Positions 22,897-31,305 of a stretch of DNA of 40,524 bases are shown in pieces. This DNA is from Alphaproteobacteria bacterium (GTDB taxonomy: Bacteria; Pseudomonadota; Alphaproteobacteria; SHVW01). How positions within the stretch are numbered: the stretch's first letter is position 1; every line of letters starts with the position of its first letter. The stretch covers positions 1 to 40,524 of the forward strand of contig SHVW01000009.1 in the NCBI GenBank assembly GCA_009694085.1. Reading direction: 5' to 3'. The notes beneath the pieces are model-generated. The model ran no database searches, was not told the origin of the DNA, and saw nothing but the letters and a program-made list of their open reading frames with translations. The position numbers were made by a program, and so were the translations under genes.

Positions 22897-24903
22897 CTAA
22901 ACCAGATCGCGCGGGATCGTGCTGTCCCAGAGGCGGGTGAACACGCGGCGTTCGCCCTCGAAGGCGTCGAGGGTGGCGCGGATGCGGAAATCGCTCGGCG
23001 TCGAGGTAACAACCGTCTCCGTCCGGGTCTCGATCTGCCAATCGCCGCGTGCCATGCCCACATTCCACCAGGTCTTCGCCTCGGCCGAACTGGGGTCGTC
23101 CGGCCGGACGGCGTAACGCTGGTCGTGGCGCGCGCGGATGACCAGACCGATATCGTCGAGCCGGCGCGTGCCGGTATCGTCCGCAACGCGCACGATGCTT
23201 TCGCCGCGGCCGACATCGCGCGTGATCCGGCGCGTGTTCTCGCCCGGCTTCAGCACCGTGACCTTGAGCGGATCGGGCAGATGGGCCGGCGGCATAGGCG
23301 ACAGGGTGGCATCGGCCGGATCGGGTTCGCGTACAGGCAGGTCGAGGAAGCTCGCCCCGGTGAACACGGTGAGCGTGACCGGCTCCGGCGAGGGCCAGGC
23401 GATCGGCCAGTAGACCGTGGAGATCGCGACGCGCAGCCGGTGGCCGGGCAGGAAGGCCTGGCCGATGTCGTTGAGCCGCACGCTGACGCGCATGCGTTCC
23501 CCCGGCTTGACCGGCGCCAGCATGAGATGGCCGCTGCGATGGGTCAGATTCAGCAAGCCGTAGGAGGTGCGCGTCACCGCGCCATCGGGCGCCACATCGT
23601 TGAGCCGCACGGCGACCATGGCGACGGGGCGGTCGGCCGCCAGCTCCAGTTCCACCACCGGCGCGCCCAGTATCTCCAATCGACGTTCCAGGGGTTCCGT
23701 CTGGAACACCAAGGACCCGGCATCGTCCAGTCGTTGGTCGGTCGGTAAGTCCGGACCGGCGCCATGGGCGCACCATTTGCCAGCGTAAAGGCCGACATCG
23801 TGCGGCGAGCGAATGGTCAGCGCCGCTTCGCGGCCGCCCTTGCTATCAAGCCGGCCCGGATTGAGGAAGAGGCGAAGGGTCTGGGCATTGGGCGAGGGCC
23901 AGCTTCGCTCACCCACCCAACGGCCGGCGATGGTGTCGAGCCGCGCCTGAGGCGGCACGTGGTCTTGGATGACCGCGCGCAGCATCGGCCCATCCATCAC
24001 GCCATTGGCGCGCCCCTTGAGCCAATGGTCCCACCAGCGCACGGCTTCTTGCAAGAACCCGACGCCGGGGCCGGGTGCGGCCATATGGGGGTATTGATGG
24101 GACCACTGACCGATCCAAGCGAGCCGCGGCACCTTGAGGCCCGCCAGCAGGCGCGGGATGGCGTTGGTATAGGCGTCATTCCAGCCGCCGACGGCGAAGA
24201 CGGGAATGTCGATCTGGGCGAAGTCCTCGCACACGGATCCATGCTTCCAAAAGGCGTCGCGCCGTTGGTGGTGCAGCCAGGTGTCGATCCACAGCCCGCT
24301 GCCTTCCAGGCGCCGCATCCACATGTCTCGCCAGGCCATGCCGACCAGGGCGGGATCGGGCGGGCGCGAATTGTGGGCGAACATGGCGCCCGACCACTCC
24401 ATGTTGTCGTTGAGCAGGCAGCCGCCCATGTAGTGGATGTCGTCGGTGTAGCGGTCGTCGGTCGAGCAGGACGTGATGATCGCCTTGAGCGCCGGCGGCC
24501 GGCGCGCGGCGACCTGGAGCCCGTTGAACCCACCCCAGGAATTGCCCATCATGCCGACCGCGCCGGAACACCAGGGCTGGCGCGCGATCCAGGCGATGAT
24601 CTCGAGCGCGTCGTCGTGTTCGAGTTTGAGATACTCGTCGGTCAACACGCCGTCGGACTCGCCGGAGCCGCGAATATCGACGCGCACGCTGGCATAACCG
24701 TGACCGGCGAAATAAGGATGGATCAGCGCGTCGCGCGTGGCGGTGAAATCGCGCTTGCGATAGGGGATGTATTCCAGAATGCCGGGCACCGGGTTGGCCG
24801 CCGCATCCTCGGGCAGCCAGATGCGCGCGGCAAGCCTGGTGCCGTCGGCCAGCGGAATCCACTCATTGGCGATTTCGTGGATGCGGTGCGGATAGATTGG
24901 CAT
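22897..24903 (-). CDS. CocE/NonD family hydrolase (peptidase S15-like), first copy
   Basis: This 668-residue serine hydrolase belongs to the CocE/NonD and X-Pro dipeptidyl-peptidase group, which cleave esters or acyl-amino bonds. The N-terminal catalytic domain contains LEYIPYRKRD, VRVDIRGSGESDG and the nucleophile elbow GNSWGGF with Ser122. The C-terminal PepX-type beta domain includes GHRLRVAISTVYWPIAWPSPEP. ATG at 24903 with GGAG upstream is preferred to a farther start at 24978. No signal peptide is visible, so it should act in the cytoplasm. A close paralog of almost the same length sits in the dpp-type operon (29272-31281). Confidence 0.9.
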   Translation of the reverse strand: MPIYPHRIHEIANEWIPLADGTRLAARIWLPEDAAANPVPGILEYIPYRKRDFTATRDALIHPYFAGHGYASVRVDIRGSGESDGVLTDEYLKLEHDDALEIIAWIARQPWCSGAVGMMGNSWGGFNGLQVAARRPPALKAIITSCSTDDRYTDDIHYMGGCLLNDNMEWSGAMFAHNSRPPDPALVGMAWRDMWMRRLEGSGLWIDTWLHHQRRDAFWKHGSVCEDFAQIDIPVFAVGGWNDAYTNAIPRLLAGLKVPRLAWIGQWSHQYPHMAAPGPGVGFLQEAVRWWDHWLKGRANGVMDGPMLRAVIQDHVPPQARLDTIAGRWVGERSWPSPNAQTLRLFLNPGRLDSKGGREAALTIRSPHDVGLYAGKWCAHGAGPDLPTDQRLDDAGSLVFQTEPLERRLEILGAPVVELELAADRPVAMVAVRLNDVAPDGAVTRTSYGLLNLTHRSGHLMLAPVKPGERMRVSVRLNDIGQAFLPGHRLRVAISTVYWPIAWPSPEPVTLTVFTGASFLDLPVREPDPADATLSPMPPAHLPDPLKVTVLKPGENTRRITRDVGRGESIVRVADDTGTRRLDDIGLVIRARHDQRYAVRPDDPSSAEAKTWWNVGMARGDWQIETRTETVVTSTPSDFRIRATLDAFEGERRVFTRLWDSTIPRDLV

Positions 24904-25111
24904 TTCATCTCCGGCGGAACGTCTACATGTCCCTAGCCTTGCACGGATCCGGTATTGGCACCAATGGGGAGCTGCCACTTACCGTGAATCCCGACAGCTA
25001 GACTTTTGAGTCATCATGTGACTGTACTAGCGAGACGCCGTGCCCTGGGCCACAACAAGTCGGAATGCCTGGGTGGCTTTGTCGGAATCGGCCGTTAAAC
25101 GGGGGTGAGTT
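24904..25111. promoter_or_regulatory. divergent promoter region, CocE-type gene / NTF2-like gene
   Basis: This 208-base gap separates two divergent genes and should hold both promoters. ATTGG-CA-CCAAT (24954-24965) is a small inverted repeat. GTCGGAAT occurs twice at 25059-25066 and 25081-25088, 22 bases apart, which is about two helical turns and could place two protein units on one DNA face. Both are short and may be chance. No gene is visible in the gap. Confidence 0.3.
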
Positions 25112-25525
25112 GTGGATGAGCAAAAGCTGACGAAATGGCTTGCCGCATACAAGCGGTCCTGGGAACAGCAGGATGCCGACCTATTCGTTAAACTCTTTAC
25201 CCCAGATTGTGAATATCGTGAAAATCCATTCATCGAGCCGGTGCCCGGACGGGAGTTTCACGCGTTTTGGCAGGCCTTGGCCCAACGGCAGCAGGACAAT
25301 CGGATTGAGTTCGAGATTCTGGGGCCCGCCTCGGGCAATCGTGCCGTCGTCAACTGGATGGCGACCAGCACCCGTCGCGAGACGCAAGAGCGGCGTCAGG
25401 GAAACGGAATTTTCCTGCTAACGTTCGACGCGGCCGGTCTGTGTTCCGATCTGCGCGAGTGGCAGCATGCCCATCCGGTCGGCGCACCGCTTGAGAAACG
25501 GGTGTTCGCCTGGCCGAAATCTTAG
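25112..25525 (+). CDS. NTF2-like/SnoaL-fold small protein
   Basis: This 137-residue protein resembles the NTF2/SnoaL fold, small cone-shaped alpha+beta barrels that act as isomerases, dehydratases or ligand binders. The N-terminal helix KLTKWLAAYKRSWEQQDADLFVKLFTPDCEYRENPF is typical, followed by strands such as RIEFEILGPASGNRAVVNWMATSTR and GIFLLTFDAAGLCSDLREW. The GTG start at 25112 follows GGGGGTGA. It leads a likely operon with a sulfatase and an SDR. The fold does not give a reaction; a helper role with the sulfatase or SDR is possible. Confidence 0.75.
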   Translation: MDEQKLTKWLAAYKRSWEQQDADLFVKLFTPDCEYRENPFIEPVPGREFHAFWQALAQRQQDNRIEFEILGPASGNRAVVNWMATSTRRETQERRQGNGIFLLTFDAAGLCSDLREWQHAHPVGAPLEKRVFAWPKS

Positions 25526-25684
25526 GCCGACGACGCCTGTGCTCGGCGCTCGAGATCCCTGCTGTGCTTGCTTCCAGCCAATTCAACGTGTTGAGGAAAT
25601 ACGTAGAGGAAGTTGGGATTAAATTGGACGATAGAGCCGACCTGGATCAATGAGACTGTGGATGGCGCTGATGGAGATACAGTG

Positions 25685-27289
25685 ATGTCACGCGCGGGCG
25701 CGCCAAAGGACAGCGATAAGCCGTTCCGTAACGTTGTCGTTTTCTTCGCCGATCAGTGCCGTTCCGACGCCTTGGGTTGCCTGGGGAACAGGCAGGTGCG
25801 CACGCCCAATATCGATTGGATAGGTGGCGGCACTCGGCTTCGCCGCCACATCACCCCCAATCAGATGTGCCAACCGAGCCGCGCCGCTTTTTTCACGGGT
25901 CTGTATCCTCGACACAACCTCGTACACCGGAATGGTACGACGTTGCCTGAGACCATACCCACGGTCCCACGAGTTCTGGCCGATGCGGGCTATACGACTT
26001 ACGCGGCGGGCAAGTTGCACTTCCAGGCCATCATGGCCCCAGCACGCCTTGAGATGCCCGAGTCCCTGGGCTTTTGGCGGGCGCCCGGCGCCCCAGAAGT
26101 GTTGTATGACTACATTCGGTACGAAATGGGACTTGAGCTCGGCGACGGGGCGCAGTTGCGCCAACCGCTTCGGCCGGAAGCTGTCGCATGGCGTGGCCCT
26201 TTCTACGGCTTTGACTATGTCGATCTCGTGATTGGCGAATCCCTCGATGTCATTCATGGCGGTCATTATGCGGCGTGGCTGGCCGAACACCACCCTGAGT
26301 TGTTGACGCGCTACGGTCCCGACGTCGCGCTTTCAACGCCGCCGACCGACCTGTGGGAAGTGTGGAAGTGTGCGATACCCTGGGAGCATCACTACAACAC
26401 GTGGATTGCCGATCGAACATGCGACTTCTTGCACACGCGAAAACGCGAGCAACCGTTCTTCGCCTTTGTTTCGTTTCCCGATCCTCACCATCCCTTTTCG
26501 CCGCCGGCGCCCTATTGCAATCGCCACGCCCCTCGCGACGTACCAATGCCTCGATCGATCCCTGGCGAGCTCGAACGCATGCCAGGGTATTTGAGGGAAG
26601 AACCTTTGTTCCGTGCCGAGCATGGCAGTCAAATTTCGACCATAGGCTTGAGCGAGGACACGCTGCGGCTTGCGATTGCACACTATTATGGCTCGATCGA
26701 GCTGATCGACGACGCCGTCGGCCGCGTCCTGGATACCCTACGTGCGCAGAACGCCTTGGATGAGACGTTAGTTGTTTTCAGCTCCGATCATGGCGAGCTC
26801 TTGGGCGATCATGGATTCCTGCGCAAAGGCCCGTCACCCTATCGACAACTCCTAGAAGTGCCGTTTCTCGTCAGAGGGCCGGGCCTCTTGCAGAATCGGG
26901 ATCTCGTTGCGCTCACCAGTCACTTGGATGTCATGCCGACGCTGGCCGATTGGGCGGGCCTCGCCGCGCCGCCGACGGATGGCGTTTCGCTGTTGCCGCT
27001 GCTTCAAGGCGAGAGTTCGTCCGTTAGAGAGGCGGCTATCGGCGAGTATCATTCTCGCCTCCCCGAGCTATACAATCGTACGATCGTCACAAACTCATGG
27101 CGGCTAACGCGCTATGAGGCACGGCAGGATTGGGGCGAGTTGTTCAATTATGAAACCGATCCTGGCGAGCATCGGAACCTCTTTGGCGAGCCAGGTACCG
27201 CTGAAATCGTTCGCGAACTCACCGCGGAGCTCGATGCGGCGCTACCGCCCCAGGCGCACGTGAACGCCGAAATCCTCGGCAGGTTTTGA
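25685..27289 (+). CDS. type I sulfatase (formylglycine-dependent)
   Basis: This 534-residue sulfatase should remove sulfate from an organic sulfate ester. The maturation motif CQPSRAAFFTG has Cys62, which an FGly-generating enzyme would convert to formylglycine. Metal ligands lie in FADQ (21-24) and FSSDHGELLGDHG. The C-terminal LTRYEARQDWGELFNYETDPGEHRNLF is the standard family tail. No signal peptide is visible, suggesting a cytoplasmic enzyme. ATG at 25685 is chosen, with GGAGAT upstream. Sampled lines of this gene are about 50-60% G+C, lower than the genes either side. No FGE maturase is in the window. Substrate is unknown. Confidence 0.93.
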   Translation: MSRAGAPKDSDKPFRNVVVFFADQCRSDALGCLGNRQVRTPNIDWIGGGTRLRRHITPNQMCQPSRAAFFTGLYPRHNLVHRNGTTLPETIPTVPRVLADAGYTTYAAGKLHFQAIMAPARLEMPESLGFWRAPGAPEVLYDYIRYEMGLELGDGAQLRQPLRPEAVAWRGPFYGFDYVDLVIGESLDVIHGGHYAAWLAEHHPELLTRYGPDVALSTPPTDLWEVWKCAIPWEHHYNTWIADRTCDFLHTRKREQPFFAFVSFPDPHHPFSPPAPYCNRHAPRDVPMPRSIPGELERMPGYLREEPLFRAEHGSQISTIGLSEDTLRLAIAHYYGSIELIDDAVGRVLDTLRAQNALDETLVVFSSDHGELLGDHGFLRKGPSPYRQLLEVPFLVRGPGLLQNRDLVALTSHLDVMPTLADWAGLAAPPTDGVSLLPLLQGESSSVREAAIGEYHSRLPELYNRTIVTNSWRLTRYEARQDWGELFNYETDPGEHRNLFGEPGTAEIVRELTAELDAALPPQAHVNAEILGRF

Positions 27290-27327
27290 CAACTGTCCAT
27301 GAAGAACGTCGACCATGGGAGCGAAGA

Positions 27328-28185
27328 GTGGGTGAGCTAACGGGAAAGACGGCGCTGATTACCGGCGGCGCGCGCGGCTTCGGCCGCGCTGTCGCACTGC
27401 TTCTGGCGCGAGAAGGCGCGGATATTGCGCTCGCCGACCTTGGCGCGAACCCGACTCCGCGGCCGGGATATCAGCCGGCGACGATGGGAGATCTAGCGCG
27501 CACCAGCGAAGAAGTTCGCGCTCTCGGTCGCCGGTGCATTGCCATCGAAGCCAATGTCACGCGTTCGGCAGATTGCGAGCGCATGGCCAAGGAAGCGATC
27601 GGTGCGCTGGGGCATGTGGATATTCTCGTCGCCAACGCAGGCGCGGCCACCCTCAACTCCGCTTGGAAGATCACGGAGGAGGAATGGGACTTTGTCCACG
27701 ACGTCAATCTGAAAGGCGTCTTTTTGACAACGAAGTACGTTATCCCCCATATGATCGAGCGGCGCGCTGGCAAGATCGTCATCACCGCGTCCCGCAACGG
27801 TCTCAGAGCGGAGCGCAACTATGCCCATTACAACGCCGCGAAGGCTGGGGCCATCCAGTTTGCAAAGTCGCTTGCTCTCGAACTGGGCGAGTACGAAATC
27901 AATGTAAATGCTGTCTGCCCGACCCAGATGTCGGACAAGAGCGGACCGCGCGCGCACACCGTTCAACTGGGCAAATATTGGGACCAGGTCGTCGGACACG
28001 AAAATGCCACCTATGAGGAGTTCGATCTTGCCTCCGGCCGCGACAATCTGTTCGAGCGCGGCGGTCAGCCGGATTTCAAGGAGGTGGCGGAAGGCGTGCT
28101 TTGGCTCGTCAGCGACCGCGCGCGTCTTGTCACGGGCCTTGCGTTGCCGATGGATGCGGGGTGGATCGCCAAACGCGGGGGATAG
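27328..28185 (+). CDS. SDR-family oxidoreductase, mycofactocin-type
   Basis: This 285-residue short-chain dehydrogenase has TGGARGFG (residues 12-19), Ser155 and the Y168-N-A-A-K172 pair. After beta-2 it carries a PGYQPATMGDLARTSEEVRALGRR insertion, and it ends VLWLVSDRARLVTGLALPMDAG. Both resemble SDRs that keep NAD bound and pass electrons to mycofactocin. No mycofactocin synthesis gene is present here, so dependence on it is only a suggestion. GTG at 27328 with GGGAGCGA upstream is chosen; a TTG at 27286 overlapping the sulfatase stop is the alternative. It probably oxidises the alcohol released by the sulfatase. Confidence 0.88.
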   Translation: MGELTGKTALITGGARGFGRAVALLLAREGADIALADLGANPTPRPGYQPATMGDLARTSEEVRALGRRCIAIEANVTRSADCERMAKEAIGALGHVDILVANAGAATLNSAWKITEEEWDFVHDVNLKGVFLTTKYVIPHMIERRAGKIVITASRNGLRAERNYAHYNAAKAGAIQFAKSLALELGEYEINVNAVCPTQMSDKSGPRAHTVQLGKYWDQVVGHENATYEEFDLASGRDNLFERGGQPDFKEVAEGVLWLVSDRARLVTGLALPMDAGWIAKRGG

Positions 28186-28215
28186 CACCGGCCCACTTCT
28201 GGCCTCACTGGGATT

Positions 28216-28264
28216 AGCCTCGACTTCACCGGTGTGCACAAGGGCGCGGAAGTCACGATCTCCT
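28216..28264 (+). mobile_element. decayed IS3-family transposase fragment
   Basis: This short piece reads SLDFTGVHKGAEVTIS followed by a stop codon. It matches bases 26-73 at the left window edge at 41 of 48 positions with no gaps, where the IS3-type transposase reads SLDFTAVLTDAEVAIS. Nothing else of the element is recognisable. It lies in the 145-base gap between the SDR and the dpp-type operon, so it marks an old insertion or recombination point at the end of the sulfatase segment. Confidence 0.7.
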
Positions 28265-28330
28265 AACTGGACCGCACCGCCCAAACTCCCCTAACATCGG
28301 CCCTGTCGGGTCCACCGGAGCAGGTACCCC

Positions 28331-29275
28331 ATGCTGTTCTATGTCGCGCAACGCTTGGCGTTGGCCGTGCTCATCGTGGCGGTTGCGCTGGCCATTATGT
28401 TCGGCATGATCCATATCGTGCCCGGCGATCCCGTTTCGATCGTGCTGGGGCCGCGCGCGACACCGGAGCTGATTGCCGAGTTCCGCCAGCGCATGGGCAT
28501 GGACAAGCCTTTGCCCGTGCAGTTTCTGCTGTTCTTCCTCAACGTGCTTAAAGGCGATTTGGGCCGGGATGTTTTCTCCGGCTACCTCGTGCTTGACCTG
28601 GTCTTGCAGCAATTGCCGCACAGCGCGGCGCTGGCCGGGCTGGGGCTGGGTTGGGCGGTGGCGCTGGGCATTCCACTTGGCTGCTTTTCCGCGATCAAGC
28701 GCAACTCCTGGCTGGATCGCGTCACCGGCGTGCTCTCCGTCAGCGCCATTGCCATCCCGACCTTCGTCGTGGCGCTTTACGCGCTTTTGGTGTTCGCGGT
28801 CTGGCTGCGCTGGTTTCCGGCGATCGGCGCCGGGCACTCCGGTCAAATCGGCGAGCAACTCTGGTATTTGGTCCTGCCTGCTTTCTCTATCGGGCTGGGC
28901 TGGGTCGGTTTCCTGGCGCGGCTGGTACGCGCGTCCATGCTGGAAACCTTGAGCGAGAACCATGTCCGCACGGCGCGCGCCTTCGGCCTGCCCGAACGCT
29001 GGATCACCTATCGCTATGCCCTACGGATCGCGATCCTGCCCACCGTGACCTTGCTCGGCATCGGGTTCGGCCGGGTGATTTCGGCCGCTGTGTTCATCGA
29101 GATCGTGTTCGCCCGACCCGGCATGGGCAAGCTGGTCTATGACAGCGTGGTGACCCAGAACTACCCCGTGGTGCTCGGCGCCATGTTCGTGGCGACCGGG
29201 ATTTTCGTTCTGTTCACGCTTGCCGCCGATCTGGTCAACGCCATGCTCGATCCGCGCGTGAGGGAGAAGCTGTGA
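28331..29275 (+). CDS. dppB: dipeptide/oligopeptide-type ABC importer permease DppB
   Basis: This 314-residue inner-membrane permease opens the second transporter operon. It starts MLFYVAQRLALAVLIVAVALA and contains HIVPGDPVSIVLG, the family N-terminal block. The coupling segment VRASMLETLSENHVRTARAFGL contacts the ATPases. VFIEIVFARPGMGKLVYDSV and FTLAADLVNAMLDPRVR end the protein as usual. GGAG precedes the ATG. Unusually, a hydrolase and a dioxygenase gene separate it from its binding protein and partner permease. Its stop overlaps the hydrolase GTG start. Confidence 0.93.
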   Translation: MLFYVAQRLALAVLIVAVALAIMFGMIHIVPGDPVSIVLGPRATPELIAEFRQRMGMDKPLPVQFLLFFLNVLKGDLGRDVFSGYLVLDLVLQQLPHSAALAGLGLGWAVALGIPLGCFSAIKRNSWLDRVTGVLSVSAIAIPTFVVALYALLVFAVWLRWFPAIGAGHSGQIGEQLWYLVLPAFSIGLGWVGFLARLVRASMLETLSENHVRTARAFGLPERWITYRYALRIAILPTVTLLGIGFGRVISAAVFIEIVFARPGMGKLVYDSVVTQNYPVVLGAMFVATGIFVLFTLAADLVNAMLDPRVREKL

Positions 29276-31281
29276 CCGCGCGCCCGATCGTCGAATGGTC
29301 CCATGTCTGGATCCCGATGCCCGATGGCATCCGGCTGTCCGCCCGCATCTGGCTGCCCGAGGATGCTGCGCGCGACCCGGTACCGGCGGTGCTGGAATAC
29401 ATCCCCTACCGCAAGCGCGACGCCACGGTCGGGCGCGATTTCCTGATGCATCCCTATTTCGCCGCGCGCGGCTATGCCAGCGTGCGGATCGACGCGCGCG
29501 GTTCCGGCGATTCCGAAGGCGTGATGACGGATGAGTACACACGCCAGGAGCTGGAAGACGGCTATCACGCGATCCAATGGCTGGCCGCTCAGCCCTGGTG
29601 CACGGGGCGCGCCGGCATGCTCGGCGGCTCCTGGGGCGGCTTCAATTCCCTGCAAGTGGCCGCGCTCCGCCCGCCCGCGCTCAAGGCGATCATCACGGTG
29701 GTGTCGACCGACGACCGCTACGCCGATGACATGCACTACATGGGCGGCTGCCTGATGAACGACATGATGTCGTGGGGCCAGCAATTCTTCGCTCAAACCG
29801 GCCGGCCGCCCGACCCGGAGGTTGTCGGCCCGGCCTGGCGGGAAATGTGGATGCAGCGCCTGGGCGCCATGGAGCCGGCAATCGCCACCTGGCTGCACCA
29901 TCAGCGGCGCGACGAATTCTGGAAACATGGTTCGGTGTGTGAGGATTACGGCGCCATCGCCTGCCCCGTCTATGCCGTCGGCGGCTGGGTCGATGGTTAT
30001 TCCAATGCGGTCTTCCGCATGCTCCGGGGGCTCAAGGTTCCGCGCAAGGGGCTGGTCGGCCCGTGGGGCCACGGCCGGCCCCATTTCGCTCTGCCCGGCC
30101 CACAGATAGGTTATCTGCAAGAGGCGCTGCGCTGGTGGGATCACTGGCTGAAGGACCGCGACACCGGCATCATGGACGAGCCGATGCTACGGGTCTGGAT
30201 GCAGGACAGCGTGCCGCCCGTGACGCGCCTCGATATTCGCCCGGGTCGCTGGGTCGCCGAGCCAAGCTGGCCGTCGCCCCACATCGAGACCAAGCGGCTG
30301 GCGATCAATGCGCGCGGGCTGACCGATACCGCCCAGCCAGAGCAGGCATTGACGATCCGCTCGCCCAACTGGGTGGGCACAGGCGGAGGTGAGTGGTGCC
30401 CCTACGGCCTCGGCGGCGTGGGCGAGGAATTGCCCATGGACCAGCGCGGTGACGATGTGGGCTCGCTGGTCTTCGATGGTGCAGTGTTGACGGCACCGGA
30501 GGAAATCCTGGGCGCACCGATCGTCGAACTTGACCTAGCCTCATCCCATCCGCGCGCTCAGGTGGCAGCGCGGCTGTCGGATGTTCGGCCCGATGGCACC
30601 GTCACCCGCGTGACCTATACGGTGCTCAACTTGACTCACCGGGACAGTCACGAGCAGCCGAGCCCCATAGTACCGGGCCGGCGCATGCGCGTGCGCCTCC
30701 AACTCAACGAGATCGCCCATGTTTTTCCCCAGGGTCATCGCATCCGGCTAGCGATCTCAACCTGCTATTGGCCAATTGTGTGGTCGGCGCCCGATCCGGC
30801 TGTGCTGACAATCTGGACCGGGGCCAGCACGCTCGGCCTGCCCGTTCGCCCGCCACGCCCCGAGGATGCAGCGCTCAAACCCTTTGCGTCGGTGGAAACC
30901 GCGCCCAAGGCGAAGATCGCCATGGTGCGGCCCGACCGCATTGAGCGCACCATTACGACCGATGCCGCCACGGGCGAGACGGAATACGCCATTATGCGCG
31001 ACGACGGCGCCGCGCTGATTGAGGCGACTGGCACCGTGATGGAAACGATCAAGACCCTGCGTTATGCGGTCCATGCAGACGATCCCCTGGCCAGCCGGGC
31101 CAGCGCCGATGTGACCTTTAAGTTCAGCCGCGGGGATTGGCGGCCAACAATCCATGCGCGCTCAGCACTGACGGGCGACGATACCCATTTCACCTTGCAC
31201 ACCGATCTCGACGCCCATGACGGGGCGACCAAGGTATTCGCCAAAAGCTGGACACAGCGCATCAAACGCGATCTTGTATAG
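29272..31281 (+). CDS. CocE/NonD family hydrolase, second copy, inside the dpp-type operon
   Basis: This 669-residue serine hydrolase is collinear with the protein at 22897-24903. LEYIPYRKRD, VRIDARGSGDSEG, the GGSWGGF elbow with Ser120, STDDRYADDMHYMGGCLMND and the C-terminal GHRIRLAISTCYWPIVWSAPDP are shared. It starts with a GTG overlapping the dppB stop, so it is translationally coupled to the importer. No signal peptide is seen. The likely job is cytoplasmic cleavage of the imported compound, an ester or acyl-peptide-like bond. It is a different gene copy from the first, not a recent duplicate, as many positions differ. Confidence 0.92.
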   Translation: MTARPIVEWSHVWIPMPDGIRLSARIWLPEDAARDPVPAVLEYIPYRKRDATVGRDFLMHPYFAARGYASVRIDARGSGDSEGVMTDEYTRQELEDGYHAIQWLAAQPWCTGRAGMLGGSWGGFNSLQVAALRPPALKAIITVVSTDDRYADDMHYMGGCLMNDMMSWGQQFFAQTGRPPDPEVVGPAWREMWMQRLGAMEPAIATWLHHQRRDEFWKHGSVCEDYGAIACPVYAVGGWVDGYSNAVFRMLRGLKVPRKGLVGPWGHGRPHFALPGPQIGYLQEALRWWDHWLKDRDTGIMDEPMLRVWMQDSVPPVTRLDIRPGRWVAEPSWPSPHIETKRLAINARGLTDTAQPEQALTIRSPNWVGTGGGEWCPYGLGGVGEELPMDQRGDDVGSLVFDGAVLTAPEEILGAPIVELDLASSHPRAQVAARLSDVRPDGTVTRVTYTVLNLTHRDSHEQPSPIVPGRRMRVRLQLNEIAHVFPQGHRIRLAISTCYWPIVWSAPDPAVLTIWTGASTLGLPVRPPRPEDAALKPFASVETAPKAKIAMVRPDRIERTITTDAATGETEYAIMRDDGAALIEATGTVMETIKTLRYAVHADDPLASRASADVTFKFSRGDWRPTIHARSALTGDDTHFTLHTDLDAHDGATKVFAKSWTQRIKRDLV

Positions 31282-31305
31282 ACTGGGGACGGAGTCACTG
31301 ACGCG

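Noticed and set aside
28186-28330. GGCC repeat as a terminator after the SDR
   Set aside because: Only 4-base self-complementary units; more likely chance in G+C-rich DNA.
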